From an uncultured Clostridia bacterium (lineage in GTDB: Bacteria > Bacillota > Clostridia > TANB77 > CAG-508), in NCBI GenBank assembly GCA_944388605.1, contig CALXJJ010000001.1, positions 36,615-100,614 of the forward strand: DNA of 64,000 bases. The letters run 5' to 3'. The notes beneath the pieces were generated by a model, which worked only from the letters and a program-made list of their open reading frames with translations, did not search any database and was not told the origin of the DNA. The stretch's first letter is position 1; every line of letters starts with the position of its first letter. Shown here in pieces: positions 1 to 9,725 of this stretch. Both the position numbers and the translations under genes were made by a program.

Positions 1-109
1 TCCTTTCTTTCATTTCATATTATAACATTTTTCCTAATATAAAACAATAAGTGCCAATTAGCACTTATTATTCTATATTAGGAAAAATCAGTATAAATTT
101 CCTATATAA

Positions 110-559
110 TTATTCATCATATCCATTAGACGTTTTTCTTTCTCTCATATAAGCCCAAACAAGAGCTACTATTGCACCAGCAGTAATTAATACTATAAAC
201 CATGTAAACATATTTGATGTAGTATCCATATCTGTTGTTGTAGCTGTTCTTGTAGCTGTATATCCATTATTATTTGTTGTTGTTCTTTGACCATCTGTGT
301 TATTTTCTTCATTAGGATTCATCATATCACGGGCTCCATTGGCAATACCTTGTACACCACTTCCAACAGCATTTACTCCACTCTTCACAGCTCCTGAAAC
401 ACCATTAGCAGTATCTTCCATAACATTTTCTGCTCCTCCAGCCATATCTCTAACACCATTTACGGCATCTTCGGCTGTGTTTGCTAAAACTGCTGAAAAA
501 CTCAAAAATATGAATGAAAAAGCTACTAGAATTAAAGCTAATATTGTCTTTTTTTTCAT
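110..559 (-). CDS. Small secreted or membrane-anchored protein, unknown function
   Basis: Unrecognised 149-residue protein. The start is set at 559 (MKKKT...) because a GGAGG site lies 9 bases upstream; the longer reading frame to 619 has no such site. It has an N-terminal signal-like hydrophobic segment after three lysines (about residues 5-27, ending AVLA). A low-complexity Gly/Ala/Asn/Val-rich stretch with repeated VNG/ANG motifs and a Thr-rich linker follow. A second hydrophobic segment near the C-terminus (FTWFIVLITAGAIVALVWAY) is followed by a basic tail. This looks like a surface-exposed protein held at both ends or by a C-terminal anchor. No LPxTG motif is visible. Confidence 0.75.
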   Translation of the reverse strand: MKKKTILALILVAFSFIFLSFSAVLANTAEDAVNGVRDMAGGAENVMEDTANGVSGAVKSGVNAVGSGVQGIANGARDMMNPNEENNTDGQRTTTNNNGYTATRTATTTDMDTTSNMFTWFIVLITAGAIVALVWAYMRERKTSNGYDE

Positions 560-789
560 TATAAAAAACCTCCATTCAAGTAATTTTCTTAAAGAATCAC
601 CTTTTAAAATTAGGTTCATTATTATTATTTGAAATTATAATTTTTATATACATGAAAAATATTCAAGAACTTAAAAATTAGAAAACCTTAAATTTCTAAT
701 AAATAAACTTTTATATTTAATTTTTGTAATTTGTTTATAACATTAGAACACAATGATTTTTTCTACTTCTTAATATTATTAATGTTAAA

Positions 790-910
790 AAACAAATTGG
801 AAATTTTAAAAATTTGTTCCTTAGCCAATTTTACGCAAGTAAAATTGTGTGCATTCGTTGGAGCGTAGCGACTTTTATACAATAGGAAAAGATAACTTTC
901 CTATTATATA
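790..910 (+). repeat. Dispersed composite repeat, copy 1 (module A shortened)
   Basis: This fills most of the 380-base gene-free stretch between two minus-strand genes. It starts with a reduced form of the AAATTTGTTC hairpin module. It continues with the second module: CCAATTTTAC/GTAAAATTG stem, GTGTGCATTCG, GAGCGTAGCG, and a terminal hairpin whose arms read ATAGGAAA and TTTCCTAT. The same sequence recurs near 5.8, 10.8, 16.3, 27.8, 29.4, 33.8 and (inverted) 60.9 kb. Nothing else is seen in bases 560-938 apart from this element. Confidence 0.85.
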
Positions 911-938
911 AAAAAAGGAAAATGAGGAACAATTTTCC

Positions 939-1319
939 TCATTTTAAACGTATTAATATGGCTATTGCAAACAATATTAAAATAACTCCTATAGTAATCA
1001 TTAATATCATTAATATATTACTTAATCCTAATCCTTCTTCTGGCAAACTAGTAGAACTAACAGGTATTGATGAAGAATTAAAATTAGTGTCTGTTGAACT
1101 ATTTGTTGATATATTATTTGTTGTTGAATTATTTGATGTTTCATTTACATTATTTATATTTTCTGAATTTATAAGTTCATTATCTTGTGAATTTACTAAA
1201 TTTTCTTGCGTATTATTTGCAGAAACTAAATTCATATTAATATCAGATGCAAATACTACCAATGAAAATAATATTAAAAATAAAATGCATATTGGTATGA
1301 TCTTTATATATTGTGACAT
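939..1319 (-). CDS. Small cell-surface protein with LPEEG-like C-terminal anchor
   Basis: Unrecognised 126-residue protein. AGGAGG lies 5 bases upstream of the ATG. It has an N-terminal signal-like hydrophobic segment (about residues 5-24, ending FAS) and an Asn/Ser/Thr-rich middle. The C-terminus is SLPEEG, then a strongly hydrophobic helix, then a short basic tail (IRLK). That order (motif, membrane segment, positive tail) is the layout of sortase substrates, but LPEEG is not the canonical LPxTG. Sortase anchoring is therefore only suggested; a plain C-terminal membrane anchor is equally possible. Confidence 0.75.
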   Translation of the reverse strand: MSQYIKIIPICILFLILFSLVVFASDINMNLVSANNTQENLVNSQDNELINSENINNVNETSNNSTTNNISTNSSTDTNFNSSSIPVSSTSLPEEGLGLSNILMILMITIGVILILFAIAILIRLK

Positions 1320-1430
1320 ATTAACCTCCTCTTAAACTAAAAAATAGTTTTTATCTTTTTGTATAACAATATAATCATACACAAAAAATATTAAAAAGTC
1401 TATAGTTTTAATAAAAAAATTATAATTTAA

Positions 1431-2876
1431 CTATCTAATGGTTCTTGTATATGTTATTCTTTCTCCTGTATCTATATTATATACTACTACTTCTTGTTGA
1501 CTAGATTTCAATTCTTCTTCTGATAAATTTTCATTATTCCCTGTATTGTATACTATCCATACTTTACTTTGATTATTGTCTGTTATTATATTATCAATAT
1601 ATATTGGTTTAGCAGTTGCAGGGCAATCATTTTTCCATTTAATATTTCCTTTTGAGTCATACATTGTTGTAAATCCACTTTTTTGTATTACTGAATAGAA
1701 TATATTTCCGTAACTATCTACTTGAAGTTTACCTTTTTCTGCAACTGAAATAGGATTAATTAATTCTTCTCCTGTTTTTTCATTTAAAACATATATATCA
1801 CTTTTTACTCTTATATAAATTTTACCATTTTTAGCAACAACTTCTGGATTAATCAGAACATTATCCCAATTTTTTTTCCACTTTTCGTTATATTTAGAAT
1901 CATAATAACTTAATGTAACTCTATTATTAGCAAAATTCTTTTCTATAGTTATATACCCATTTAAACTACTATCTAATTTTATTTGTCTCTCCAGTACTCC
2001 TTCTTTATTCTCACTATCCTCTATTTCTCTTAAAATATCATAAATTCTATATGTGTCATTTAAAGTTTGAGAAACAGCTTCTTTGTTCAATTTTACAATC
2101 CAATGTGATTGTCTAAGTTTTGGGTTTGCATTAAGTTCTTCTTCTGTATATGTTGGTTTTGTTACTGTTATATTATCTCCAAAAAAATTTTTTGCTATTG
2201 TTTCAATTTCTTCAAAAGTATATATTGAATCTGCTTCACCATTAGGTGTTAATACAATTTTGCTTGCAGATATACTTGGCAATTGACTACTTGCGTCTAT
2301 TCCATTAAATGTTCCAACAAAATTAATTATATCATCTTTTATCAATCTTATATTATCACTTTTTTTATACTTAATAAGTACTAATTTTTTGTCAGACTCT
2401 CCTTCATTATCTATAATATTTGCTTTAACAGTCATATCTGCATCAGTTTCAGATATAATTTCTTTTACTACCGCTGTTGTAGTTATTTTTAGACCTGTAT
2501 AACTACTTGGAAATCTAATCATTCTACTATATGAAGGTTTATTTATTATATCTTCCATAAAGAAATTATCTAATAATGACTTCTTATTGGTAACCTCTTC
2601 TTGATCAACTACTGAAACATCATTGCTATTTGAATTTTGTGTAATTAATGTATCTTTATTTAATAATTTATTATCTCTTTCGGTAACATATAGTTTTATA
2701 AGAAGTAATATACACATAGCTAGAAGTATTACTACTAATATTTTTAATGTTAACTTACTACCTACTTTTTTCTGTGCTTCATTTACTTCTTTTTTTTCTC
2801 TACTTTTTATTTTATCTTGCTTTTTATCTTCTTGTTTTCCATCATCTCGATTTACATCTTTATCTTTTTCTTCCAC
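1431..2876 (-). CDS. Membrane-anchored protein with C-terminal propeller-like repeats
   Basis: Unrecognised 481-residue protein. I place the start at a GTG at 2876, with GGAGG 9 bases upstream; the longer frame to 2936 overlaps the aldolase gene and lacks a site. A highly charged cytoplasmic N-terminus (EKDKDVNRDDGKQ..., about 45 residues) is followed by one transmembrane helix (ILVVILLAMCILLLIKLYV). A large extracytoplasmic part follows. The last 170 residues contain PQQ/beta-propeller-like units (NGKIYIRV..., GNIFYSV..., KVWIVYN). It lies 31 bases after fba on the same strand and is probably read from the fba promoter. Confidence 0.7.
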   Translation of the reverse strand: MEEKDKDVNRDDGKQEDKKQDKIKSREKKEVNEAQKKVGSKLTLKILVVILLAMCILLLIKLYVTERDNKLLNKDTLITQNSNSNDVSVVDQEEVTNKKSLLDNFFMEDIINKPSYSRMIRFPSSYTGLKITTTAVVKEIISETDADMTVKANIIDNEGESDKKLVLIKYKKSDNIRLIKDDIINFVGTFNGIDASSQLPSISASKIVLTPNGEADSIYTFEEIETIAKNFFGDNITVTKPTYTEEELNANPKLRQSHWIVKLNKEAVSQTLNDTYRIYDILREIEDSENKEGVLERQIKLDSSLNGYITIEKNFANNRVTLSYYDSKYNEKWKKNWDNVLINPEVVAKNGKIYIRVKSDIYVLNEKTGEELINPISVAEKGKLQVDSYGNIFYSVIQKSGFTTMYDSKGNIKWKNDCPATAKPIYIDNIITDNNQSKVWIVYNTGNNENLSEEELKSSQQEVVVYNIDTGERITYTRTIR

Positions 2877-2907
2877 TAATAAAATCCTCCCATTTAATAT
2901 AAGTATT

Positions 2908-3837
2908 TTATGCTTTTCCACTTGACCCAAATACATCTTTAATTTTATGTTCTACTGTTTCTTTAATTAATTCCCTTGCAGGTGTTAAATATTTTCTAGG
3001 ATCAAATGCATCTGGAATTTCTGTAAATACTTTACGAATAGCTGCTGTCATTGCTAATCTTAAATCTGTATCAACATTTATTTTTGATACTCCTCTTTTA
3101 CTTGCTTCATTTAACATTTCATCTGGAACACCTTTTGCTCCTGGAATATTTCCTCCGTATTTATTACACATTTCTACTAATTCTGGAATTACTGTAGATG
3201 CACCATGTAAAACTATTGGAGTATTTGGTAGCTTTTCCTTTACTTTTTCTAATATATCAAATCTTAATTTTGCTTCTCCTTTAAATTTATATGCTCCATG
3301 GCTTGTTCCTATTGCAATTGCAAGCGAATCACAACCAGTTCTTTCTACAAATTCTTTTGCTTCGTCTGGATCTGTATACATTGCATCATTTGCAGAAACA
3401 TTTACATCATCCTCAATTCCTGCTAATTTTCCTAATTCTGCTTCAACTACCACACCATGTTTATGTGCATAATCTACTACCTTTTTTGTTATGTCTATAT
3501 TTTTTTCAAAGTCATATTTAGATCCATCTATCATTACTGATGTAAATCCATTATCTATACACATTTTACAAGTTTCAAAATCAGGACCATGATCCAAATG
3601 CAATGCTAAAGGTATATCATGTTCCTCTAAAGCTGCTTCAACCATTTTTCTTAAATATCCAATTCTTGCGTATTTTATAGCACTTGAAGATGCCTGTAAT
3701 ATAACTGGCGAATTTTGCACAGCTGCAGCATCTACAATTCCTTGTATTATTTCCATATTATTTACATTAAAAGCTCCTATAGCAAAATGTTCCTTCATTG
3801 ATTTTTCAAACATATTTTTTGTTGTTACTAATGACAT
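2908..3837 (-). CDS. fba: Fructose-bisphosphate aldolase, class II
   Basis: Cleaves fructose 1,6-bisphosphate to DHAP and glyceraldehyde 3-phosphate in glycolysis; cytoplasmic and zinc-dependent. The protein has 309 residues, the usual length for the class IIB bacterial enzyme. Family signatures are clear: GAFNVNNME at the N-terminus, the catalytic/zinc motif LHLDHGP near residue 80, VEAELGKLAG near 135, GTSHGAYK near 178, VLHGAST near 209 and INVDTDLR. The start is at 3837, with a CCTCC-complement site 8 bases upstream; five extra residues in the longer frame are unlikely. It has its own consensus promoter (3874..3902). Confidence 0.97.
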   Translation of the reverse strand: MSLVTTKNMFEKSMKEHFAIGAFNVNNMEIIQGIVDAAAVQNSPVILQASSSAIKYARIGYLRKMVEAALEEHDIPLALHLDHGPDFETCKMCIDNGFTSVMIDGSKYDFEKNIDITKKVVDYAHKHGVVVEAELGKLAGIEDDVNVSANDAMYTDPDEAKEFVERTGCDSLAIAIGTSHGAYKFKGEAKLRFDILEKVKEKLPNTPIVLHGASTVIPELVEMCNKYGGNIPGAKGVPDEMLNEASKRGVSKINVDTDLRLAMTAAIRKVFTEIPDAFDPRKYLTPARELIKETVEHKIKDVFGSSGKA

Positions 3838-3873
3838 ATATAAAACCTCCATTCATAATAATAAACTATTAAT

Positions 3874-3902
3874 ATTTTATTTCTTAACTGTGCATTTGTC
3901 AA
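3874..3902 (-). promoter_or_regulatory. Sigma-A promoter of fba
   Basis: On the minus strand TTGACA (3897-3902) and TAAAAT (3874-3879) are separated by 17 bases, about 37 bases upstream of the fba start codon. Confidence 0.8.
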
Positions 3903-3949
3903 GATATTATTTATGAACTGTATCGAAAATCAAAAAGATATTAATTACA

Positions 3950-3977
3950 ATTAGGGATAGCATTTGCTATCCCTAAT
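3950..3977 (-). terminator. Hairpin downstream of the PhoH-like gene
   Basis: Perfect 13-base arms (ATTAGGGATAGCA / TGCTATCCCTAAT) with a 2-base loop, just after the PhoH-like stop codon. The T-run on the minus strand is interrupted, so termination may be weak. Confidence 0.6.
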
Positions 3978-3984
3978 CAATCAT

Positions 3985-5340
3985 TTATAGAATTTTACTC
4001 GCCACTGTACTAAGTTCACTTCTTACAGATTCAGTTCCTTTTAAAGAAACCTGCCAACAAAGTTTTTGTCCTTTCATTTTTTCTGAAAGATATACTAAAC
4101 CATTATATCTCTCATTTAATTTTGGATTATCTACTTGTGTTGGGTCTCCTAAGAAAACAAATTTAGAACCTTCTGCAGCCCTTGTAATAATTGACTTTAT
4201 ATCTCCAGGATCAATATTCTGGGTTTCATCAATTATAAAAAGCGTATCAGTAATTGTTCTACCTCTTAGAAAACCAATAGGTTGTACTTCAATTAATCCC
4301 TTCTCAAAATAATACAGACCAGTTTCTAAATTTTGACCTTTTTTCTTGTCAAAATCATCTTTAGAAGCATTGATTAAAAGTGCCAAATTGTCTTTTATTC
4401 CTCCTAGATAAGGAGAAATTTTATCTCTCATATCTCCAGGAAGAAAGCCTAATTTTTCATTTCCTATAGTCTCTGAAGGAGTTGCTACAAGTATTCTGCT
4501 ATAATTTCCTTCATCTATTCCTTGTAAAGCAACAGCTAATGAACAATATGTCTTACCTGTACCTGCTCCTCCTTTTGCTATAACCAATGGTGCTTTTGAC
4601 CAATCAGTAAGTAGACTTTCTAAGAGCATTTTTTGTCCGACATTTTTTGCTCTAATACCAGATGGATAAGAATTTGGTTCGAACAAAAAAGGAACAATTT
4701 TTTCTCCGTCATATCTTCCTAAACCAACTTGATTATTATCAATTGCATGAATTTCTGTAAACATATTTACAATCCATTCAATATTCATTTTATCAATAAC
4801 CTTTGAAATAGGAAGATATTTTTCTTTGAAAAAATAATCAATATCTCTAGATGTTACTTGAACCTCTACTCTACCTGTATACTGCTCATTTAACTCTGGA
4901 AACAGATCATCCTTAAAGTCTTCTGCATTAATACCTAAAGCTCTTGCTTTAAGTCTTAATGCTCTGTTCTTTGAAACAAGGATAACTTTTCTATTAGGAT
5001 TATCTCTTTGCAATCCAACACATACCTGAAATACCCTTTTATCTGTTTCTGTTATTCCTTCTTCCATTTGAATTTTTTCGTCATGATAATTTTTGGCAAC
5101 CTTTAAAATTGATCCATTAGATTGTCTAACACCTTCACTCATCAATTTTCTAGTATCAAAGCTTTCAAGATACTGTAAGATTTTATCTGCAATTTCTCTT
5201 TTTTCACGTTTCCCGTGATAAGATTGTAGCTCATCAATAACTGCAAGTGGAATTACTACCTCATTATCTGAACCGAACCGTAATGTGCTGTCTTCAGAAG
5301 ATAATAAGGAATTAATTCTTATTACAAAAATCTTACTCAT
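3985..5340 (-). CDS. PhoH-family ATPase with PIN-like N-terminal domain (YlaK-like)
   Basis: The 451-residue protein has a PIN-like N-terminal domain (about residues 1-150) followed by a PhoH ATPase domain. Visible motifs are Walker A AKGGAGTGKT (about residue 265), Walker B TLFIIDETQN and the PhoH signature LGDPTQVD. PIN-PhoH proteins are thought to be RNA helicase/RNases. Oddly, the position that is normally the first catalytic aspartate (VxDTN) reads VIRINSLL here, so nuclease activity may be lost. The start is at 5340, with an AAAGGAG site upstream; 16 residues upstream are ignored. It contains one of the few in-frame CGG codons of the window (TTA CGG TTC), read there as an ordinary triplet. 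The promoter is at 5429..5457. Confidence 0.9.
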   Translation of the reverse strand: MSKIFVIRINSLLSSEDSTLRFGSDNEVVIPLAVIDELQSYHGKREKREIADKILQYLESFDTRKLMSEGVRQSNGSILKVAKNYHDEKIQMEEGITETDKRVFQVCVGLQRDNPNRKVILVSKNRALRLKARALGINAEDFKDDLFPELNEQYTGRVEVQVTSRDIDYFFKEKYLPISKVIDKMNIEWIVNMFTEIHAIDNNQVGLGRYDGEKIVPFLFEPNSYPSGIRAKNVGQKMLLESLLTDWSKAPLVIAKGGAGTGKTYCSLAVALQGIDEGNYSRILVATPSETIGNEKLGFLPGDMRDKISPYLGGIKDNLALLINASKDDFDKKKGQNLETGLYYFEKGLIEVQPIGFLRGRTITDTLFIIDETQNIDPGDIKSIITRAAEGSKFVFLGDPTQVDNPKLNERYNGLVYLSEKMKGQKLCWQVSLKGTESVRSELSTVASKIL

Positions 5341-5428
5341 AATACAGTCTCCTTTCAAATTTACAACAATGACTGTGAGTCTACACAAGCATAAATTTAT
5401 CTTGTGTATATTTTTAACTTGTGCATAT

Positions 5429-5457
5429 ATTATATACTATATTTTAAGTTTTTACAA
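5429..5457 (-). promoter_or_regulatory. Sigma-A promoter of the PhoH-like gene
   Basis: Minus strand TTGTAA (5452-5457), 17-base spacer, TATAAT (5429-5434), followed by a leader of about 80 bases to the start codon. Confidence 0.7.
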
Positions 5458-5471
5458 GATATTAGTTCTTC

Positions 5472-5636
5472 TTATTTAACATTCTTATAGCTACTACACA
5501 TAGATTCATCAGGTTGTTTTGTTTCGCATCCTATAATTGGTGTTACTACTATTTCTTCCAAATTACACTCTTGTTTTCCATTATTATTATACTTGCAACT
5601 TGTTACTGTACAATTTATTTTTTGATTTTTCTCCAT
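5472..5636 (-). CDS. DUF1540 domain mini-protein
   Basis: A 54-residue protein starting MEKNQKINCTV. It has the DUF1540 pattern: CTVTSCKYN, then KQECNLEEIVV, then GCETK and a late MCSSY. Four or five cysteines are spaced as a small metal-binding module. An AAAGGAA site lies about 10 bases upstream. The function of DUF1540 is not established; in Clostridia such proteins are short and often lie alone. The gene ends just upstream of the PhoH-like promoter on the same strand. Confidence 0.8.
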   Translation of the reverse strand: MEKNQKINCTVTSCKYNNNGKQECNLEEIVVTPIIGCETKQPDESMCSSYKNVK

Positions 5637-5767
5637 TTCTAATTCATTCCTTTCTTGGTAGAAATTAGCTTGATTTTTTCAAACTTACCTCTATATTAAT
5701 AATATTATTTCTTATTAACGCATTTTTTATTCACACTTATTATTCTAATCTGTTTTGCATGCCTTTC

Positions 5768-5928
5768 GAACAAATCGGAAAGCCTTATAATTTGTACTAA
5801 TTTTAAACTTTCTCTTTGGCTTTCCGTAAATTTGTTCCTAAGCCAATTTTACGCAAGTAAAATTGTGTGCATTCGTTGGAGCGTAGCGACTTTTCTACAA
5901 TAGGAAAGGATGACTTTCCTATTGTAGA
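5768..5928 (+). repeat. Dispersed composite repeat, copy 2 (full length)
   Basis: Full element. Module A (5768-5838) pairs GAACAAATCGGAAAGCC with GGCTTTCCGTAAATTTGTTC. Module B (5839-5928) carries the CCAATTTTAC...GTAAAATTG stem, GAGCGTAGCG and a terminal hairpin TCTACAATAGGAAAG / CTTTCCTATTGTAGA. The outermost pairs differ from other copies (TCTACAA/TTGTAGA instead of TATACAA/TTGTATA) but stay complementary. It occupies the gene-free stretch between the DUF1540 gene and the ileS terminator. Confidence 0.9.
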
Positions 5929-5933
5929 ATTCA

Positions 5934-5969
5934 AAAAGACAAATCTAGAAAAATCTAGACTTGTCTTTT
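5934..5969 (-). terminator. Terminator of ileS
   Basis: Minus-strand arms AAAAGACAAGTCTAGA and TCTAGATTTGTCTTTT, with one mismatch, followed by TTTTT. The stem includes the ileS stop codon. Confidence 0.85.
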
Positions 5970-8900
5970 AACTTCTACTGCAATTTTTAAATTTTCACCA
6001 TTAATATTTACTTGAGTATACTTTACATTATCCTTGTTATAAAATACTTCTTGTGTAAGTGTATCTCTCTTTATGTTTTCTTCATTTTTCTTAATTAATT
6101 CTATTAAATTTTCATTTTCTGCTACATATAAATTAATTCTATCTAAAACCTCAAATCCATTTTCTTTTCTCATATTTTGTATTTTTGACAATATTTCTCT
6201 TACCATTCCCTCTTCTTTTAAGTCAGAACTTATATGAGTATCTAATACAACTCCTATTTCACCTTCACCACTAAAAGCAAAACCTTCTTTTCCTTGCATT
6301 GTTATTAATAAATTCTCTGAATTTAGAGGAATTTGTATTTCTCCTATTTCAATATATTCTATTTCTCCATTTTTTACTTTGTTAGCTAAATCTATCTGAT
6401 TTTTCTTAGAAATTTCTTCCTTTATTTTAGGTATTAGCTTTCCATATTCTCTTCCTAAAACTGGTAAATTAGGTTTAATTTCAAAATTAACAAATTTAGA
6501 CATGTCAGCTCCTAATATCATATTTTTTACATTTAATTCTTCTTTGATAATATCTATATAATACTCAGGCAATGTATTAATAGAAACTAACATTTTTGAT
6601 AATGGCTGTCTATTCTTAATATTTGCAGAATTTCTACTACTACGCCCTAATTTTACTATTTTATATGCTAAGTCCATCTCTTTTTCTAATTCTTTATCTA
6701 TTTTATCTTTTTCTATTTCTGGCCATAAGCATAAATGCACACTCTCTTCTGCATTTTTATCTAAACCTACAACCAAATTTTGATATATTTCATCTGATAT
6801 AAAAGGTACAAATGGTGCAGATATTTTACTCAATTCTACTAAAACTTTATACAATGTTACATATGCTCCAATTTTATCATCTTCTAATCCTTTTGCCCAA
6901 AATCTTTCTCTGTTTCGTCTTACATACCAATTTGAAAGACTATCTGTAAAATCTTCTATTTGAAGAACAGCACCTGTTATATCATATTTATCTAATTTAT
7001 CTCCAACTTCTTGAATTAATGTATATAATTTAGATATAATCCATTTATCCATTACATTTGTTGTTTTAAAATACTTATATTCTAATGGATTGAATTTATC
7101 TATTTCTGCATAAAGTACATAAAATGAATATACATTCCATAATGTACTTAAGAAACCTCTCTGAGTTTCTTGCACATTTTCTAGTGACAATCTAGTTGGA
7201 AGCCAAGGACTACTACAGGTATAGAAATGCCATCTTGTAGCATCTGCCCCTACAGTATCTAACAATAAGAAAGGATCTACTCCATTTCCTTTAGACTTAG
7301 ACATTTTTTGTCCTTTTGCATCTAATACATGACCTAATACTATACAATTTTCAAAAGGTGTTCTGTTAAATAATGCTGTACCTATAGCTGTTAATGTATA
7401 AAACCAACCTCTAGTTTGATCTATTGCTTCAGAAATAAATTGTGCTGGGAAATTATTATCAAATATTTTTTTATTTTCAAATGGATAATGCCATTGTGCA
7501 AAAGGCATTGAACCAGAATCAAACCAACAATCTATTACTTCTTTTGCTCTCACCATTTTTTTGCCACATTTTGGGCATTTTAAAAATACATTATCAATAT
7601 ATGGTTTGTGAAGCTCTATATCTTCTGGACAATCAATTGCTTTTTGTTTTAATTCTTCTATACTTCCTACACATTCTCTATGTCCACATTTTTCATTCTC
7701 ACAAGTCCATATTGGAAGTGGAGTTCCCCAATATCTATCTCTAGAGATTCCCCAATCTATAACATTTTCCAAAAATTTTCCAAACCTTCCTGTACGTATT
7801 GTGTCAGGATACCAATTTACTTTGTTGTTATTTTCAATCAATTCATTTCTTAATTTACTCATAGCAACAAACCAACTTTCCTTTGGATAATATAGAAGCG
7901 GTGTGTCACATCTCCAACAATGTGGATATGAGTGCATATGTTTTTCTTTACTAAACAATTTATTTTCTTTTTCTAACCATTTACAAATATCTTCATTACA
8001 ATCTCTTACAAATCTTCCTGCCCATGGCTCTACTTCATTCACAAACTTTCCAGATTTGTCTACTAAATTTATAAAAGCAATTCCATTTTGCTTAGCTACT
8101 ATACTATCATCTTCTCCATATGCAGGTGCTATATGAACTATTCCTGTACCATCTGTTAATGTTACATAATCACCATGTATTACTTCAAATGCTTTTCCTT
8201 GCACATTTCCAAAAGGCATTAGTCTTTCATATCTAATTCCTAACAGTTTTTCTCCCTTAAATGTTTTAATTATTTCATATGGAGTTTCTCTTAATACATT
8301 ATCTATTAATTCTTTTGCCAAAATATAATTTTCATATTTTGGTGTATCATCTGTACCTACATTGGCTCTTACTTCTACATAATCATATGATTTATTTACA
8401 CAAAGTGCCAAATTTGAAGGTAATGTCCATGGTGTTGTTGTCCATGCCAATATATAAGTATTTTCTTTTTCTAAAACTTTAAATTTTGCAATACATGTTA
8501 AATCTTTTACATCTTTATACCCCTGTGCTACTTCGTGTGAAGAAAGTGCTGTTCCACACCTTGGACAATATGGCATAACTTTATGCCCTTCATATAAAAG
8601 ACCTTTATCCCACATTTGCTTTAAAGCCCACCATACAGATTCTATATATTCATTATAATATGTTACATAAGGATTATCCATATCAACCCAAAATCCTACT
8701 TTGTTAGTCATCTCTTCCCACATATGAACATAATTAAATACACTTTCTTTACATTCTTTAACAAACTTTTCTACTCCATATTCTTCAATTTGTTCTTTTC
8801 CAGATATTCCTAACTTCTTTTCTATTTCTAATTCTACAGGTAAACCATGTGTATCCCAACCAGCTTTTCTTAAAACTTTATATCCTTTCATTACTTTATA

Positions 8901-9110
8901 TCTTGGAATAATATCTTTTATAACTCTTGTTTCTATATGTCCAACATGTGGTTTTCCATTTGCTGTTGGAGGACCATCATAAAAAGTAAAATATCTTTTT
9001 CCTTCATTCATAGCAAAATTCTTTTTTATAATATCTTTTTCTTTCCAAATTTTTGCTATTTCTCTCTCCATTCCAACAAAACCATTTTTAAGTTCTACTT
9101 TTTTATACAT
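5955..9110 (-). CDS. ileS: Isoleucyl-tRNA synthetase (long, IleRS2-type)
   Basis: Charges tRNA-Ile with isoleucine. It has 1051 residues, against about 920 for the Bacillus IleRS1 type. The N-terminal motif [11 protein letters not shown] (HIGH box), the editing-domain region around WDTHGLPVE and the KMSKS loop ([12 protein letters not shown]) are all present. The long C-terminal extension after the anticodon-binding domain lacks the IleRS1 zinc finger. These are traits of the archaeal/eukaryotic-like IleRS2 class, which is known to be less mupirocin-sensitive; that property is inference here. The start is at 9110, with an AAAGGA site 9 bases upstream, and it overlaps the preceding DUF1653 gene by 8 bases. 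There are no CGG codons in its 1051 codons. It is controlled by the T-box leader. Confidence 0.96.
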   Translation of the reverse strand: MYKKVELKNGFVGMEREIAKIWKEKDIIKKNFAMNEGKRYFTFYDGPPTANGKPHVGHIETRVIKDIIPRYKVMKGYKVLRKAGWDTHGLPVELEIEKKLGISGKEQIEEYGVEKFVKECKESVFNYVHMWEEMTNKVGFWVDMDNPYVTYYNEYIESVWWALKQMWDKGLLYEGHKVMPYCPRCGTALSSHEVAQGYKDVKDLTCIAKFKVLEKENTYILAWTTTPWTLPSNLALCVNKSYDYVEVRANVGTDDTPKYENYILAKELIDNVLRETPYEIIKTFKGEKLLGIRYERLMPFGNVQGKAFEVIHGDYVTLTDGTGIVHIAPAYGEDDSIVAKQNGIAFINLVDKSGKFVNEVEPWAGRFVRDCNEDICKWLEKENKLFSKEKHMHSYPHCWRCDTPLLYYPKESWFVAMSKLRNELIENNNKVNWYPDTIRTGRFGKFLENVIDWGISRDRYWGTPLPIWTCENEKCGHRECVGSIEELKQKAIDCPEDIELHKPYIDNVFLKCPKCGKKMVRAKEVIDCWFDSGSMPFAQWHYPFENKKIFDNNFPAQFISEAIDQTRGWFYTLTAIGTALFNRTPFENCIVLGHVLDAKGQKMSKSKGNGVDPFLLLDTVGADATRWHFYTCSSPWLPTRLSLENVQETQRGFLSTLWNVYSFYVLYAEIDKFNPLEYKYFKTTNVMDKWIISKLYTLIQEVGDKLDKYDITGAVLQIEDFTDSLSNWYVRRNRERFWAKGLEDDKIGAYVTLYKVLVELSKISAPFVPFISDEIYQNLVVGLDKNAEESVHLCLWPEIEKDKIDKELEKEMDLAYKIVKLGRSSRNSANIKNRQPLSKMLVSINTLPEYYIDIIKEELNVKNMILGADMSKFVNFEIKPNLPVLGREYGKLIPKIKEEISKKNQIDLANKVKNGEIEYIEIGEIQIPLNSENLLITMQGKEGFAFSGEGEIGVVLDTHISSDLKEEGMVREILSKIQNMRKENGFEVLDRINLYVAENENLIELIKKNEENIKRDTLTQEVFYNKDNVKYTQVNINGENLKIAVEVKRQV

Positions 9111-9402
9111 TTTTATCACTTTCCTTTCTATTTTTTGTATAATCATATTTAACATCTTGGGCTAATTCAAATCTATATTTTTGCCCTGTTATATTGTCTT
9201 GTCTTTCTGGTATTTCTTCTAAAAACATTTTCTCTGATCTAATCCATATATTTTTTCCATCTTCTCTTTCATATAATGGCTTATAAACTACCATTCTTTC
9301 TTTTGTTTCAGAATCATAACCAATATTTTCAACGAAATAATAATTTCCTTTAAAATGTCTATAAACCCTTCCTATTTGAATTTTTTCCATAATTAATTTC
9401 AT
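9103..9402 (-). CDS. DUF1653 family protein
   Basis: A 99-residue protein. The first 65 residues match the DUF1653 pattern ([19 protein letters not shown], then VVYKPLY, then [13 protein letters not shown]). The function is unknown; the fold is a small beta-barrel-like domain. AGGAG lies 4 bases before the ATG at 9402. An internal ATG at 9390 (MEKIQIG) is the alternative and fits the family's usual start, but it has poorer spacing. The stop overlaps the ileS start by 8 bases, so the two are probably translationally coupled and both under T-box control. Confidence 0.85.
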   Translation of the reverse strand: MKLIMEKIQIGRVYRHFKGNYYFVENIGYDSETKERMVVYKPLYEREDGKNIWIRSEKMFLEEIPERQDNITGQKYRFELAQDVKYDYTKNRKESDKNV

Positions 9403-9690
9403 TCCTCTCCTACTTTTCTTTAATTATATAAATTGAAAATGAGCTAATCCATCCTAAATAAATTATTAGGACGAACTAGCTCTAAATCCGCGGTACCACC
9501 TATTTTAAAAGTATTACTTTTCACTTAATTATTCTTTAACGCAGAACTACGATTAAACTTACTTTTCTTTTCAGTTTAACAACTCCAAGGTGATAATAAA
9601 TAATTTTCACTTACTAACATTCCACCAAATAGTTAGTTCTCTAATAGCTTCCACTATTTACTGTATCCTTATCTTAGTTTTTTATTTTAA
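9403..9690 (-). promoter_or_regulatory. T-box riboswitch leader (isoleucine) of the DUF1653-ileS operon
   Basis: The minus strand carries the T-box core GGTGGTACCGCGG (9488-9500). It is followed by a terminator stem, GAGCTA...TTAGCTC with internal CCTAA/TTAGG pairing (9441-9482), and a T-containing tail. The long structured 5' part contains an ATC preceding ACCTTGGAG, which fits an isoleucine specifier. Uncharged tRNA-Ile would stabilise the antiterminator and allow transcription. The specifier assignment is inference from position; the T-box core and terminator are directly visible. Confidence 0.92.
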
Positions 9691-9693
9691 AGT

Positions 9694-9722
9694 ATTTTAT
9701 CATACTTAATATTTTTTTTCAA
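9694..9722 (-). promoter_or_regulatory. Sigma-A promoter of the T-box operon
   Basis: Minus strand TTGAAA (9717-9722), 17-base spacer, TAAAAT (9694-9699). It lies directly after the ldh stop codon, so ileS is transcribed separately from ldh. Confidence 0.75.
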
Positions 9723-9725
9723 TAA

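Noticed and set aside
922..1335. Plus-strand open frames opposite minus-strand genes (also near 7.4, 29.8, 41.5 and 63.1 kb)
   Set aside because: They are reverse-strand shadows: Leu/Ile/Phe-rich translations with no ribosome sites, lying over well-supported genes.
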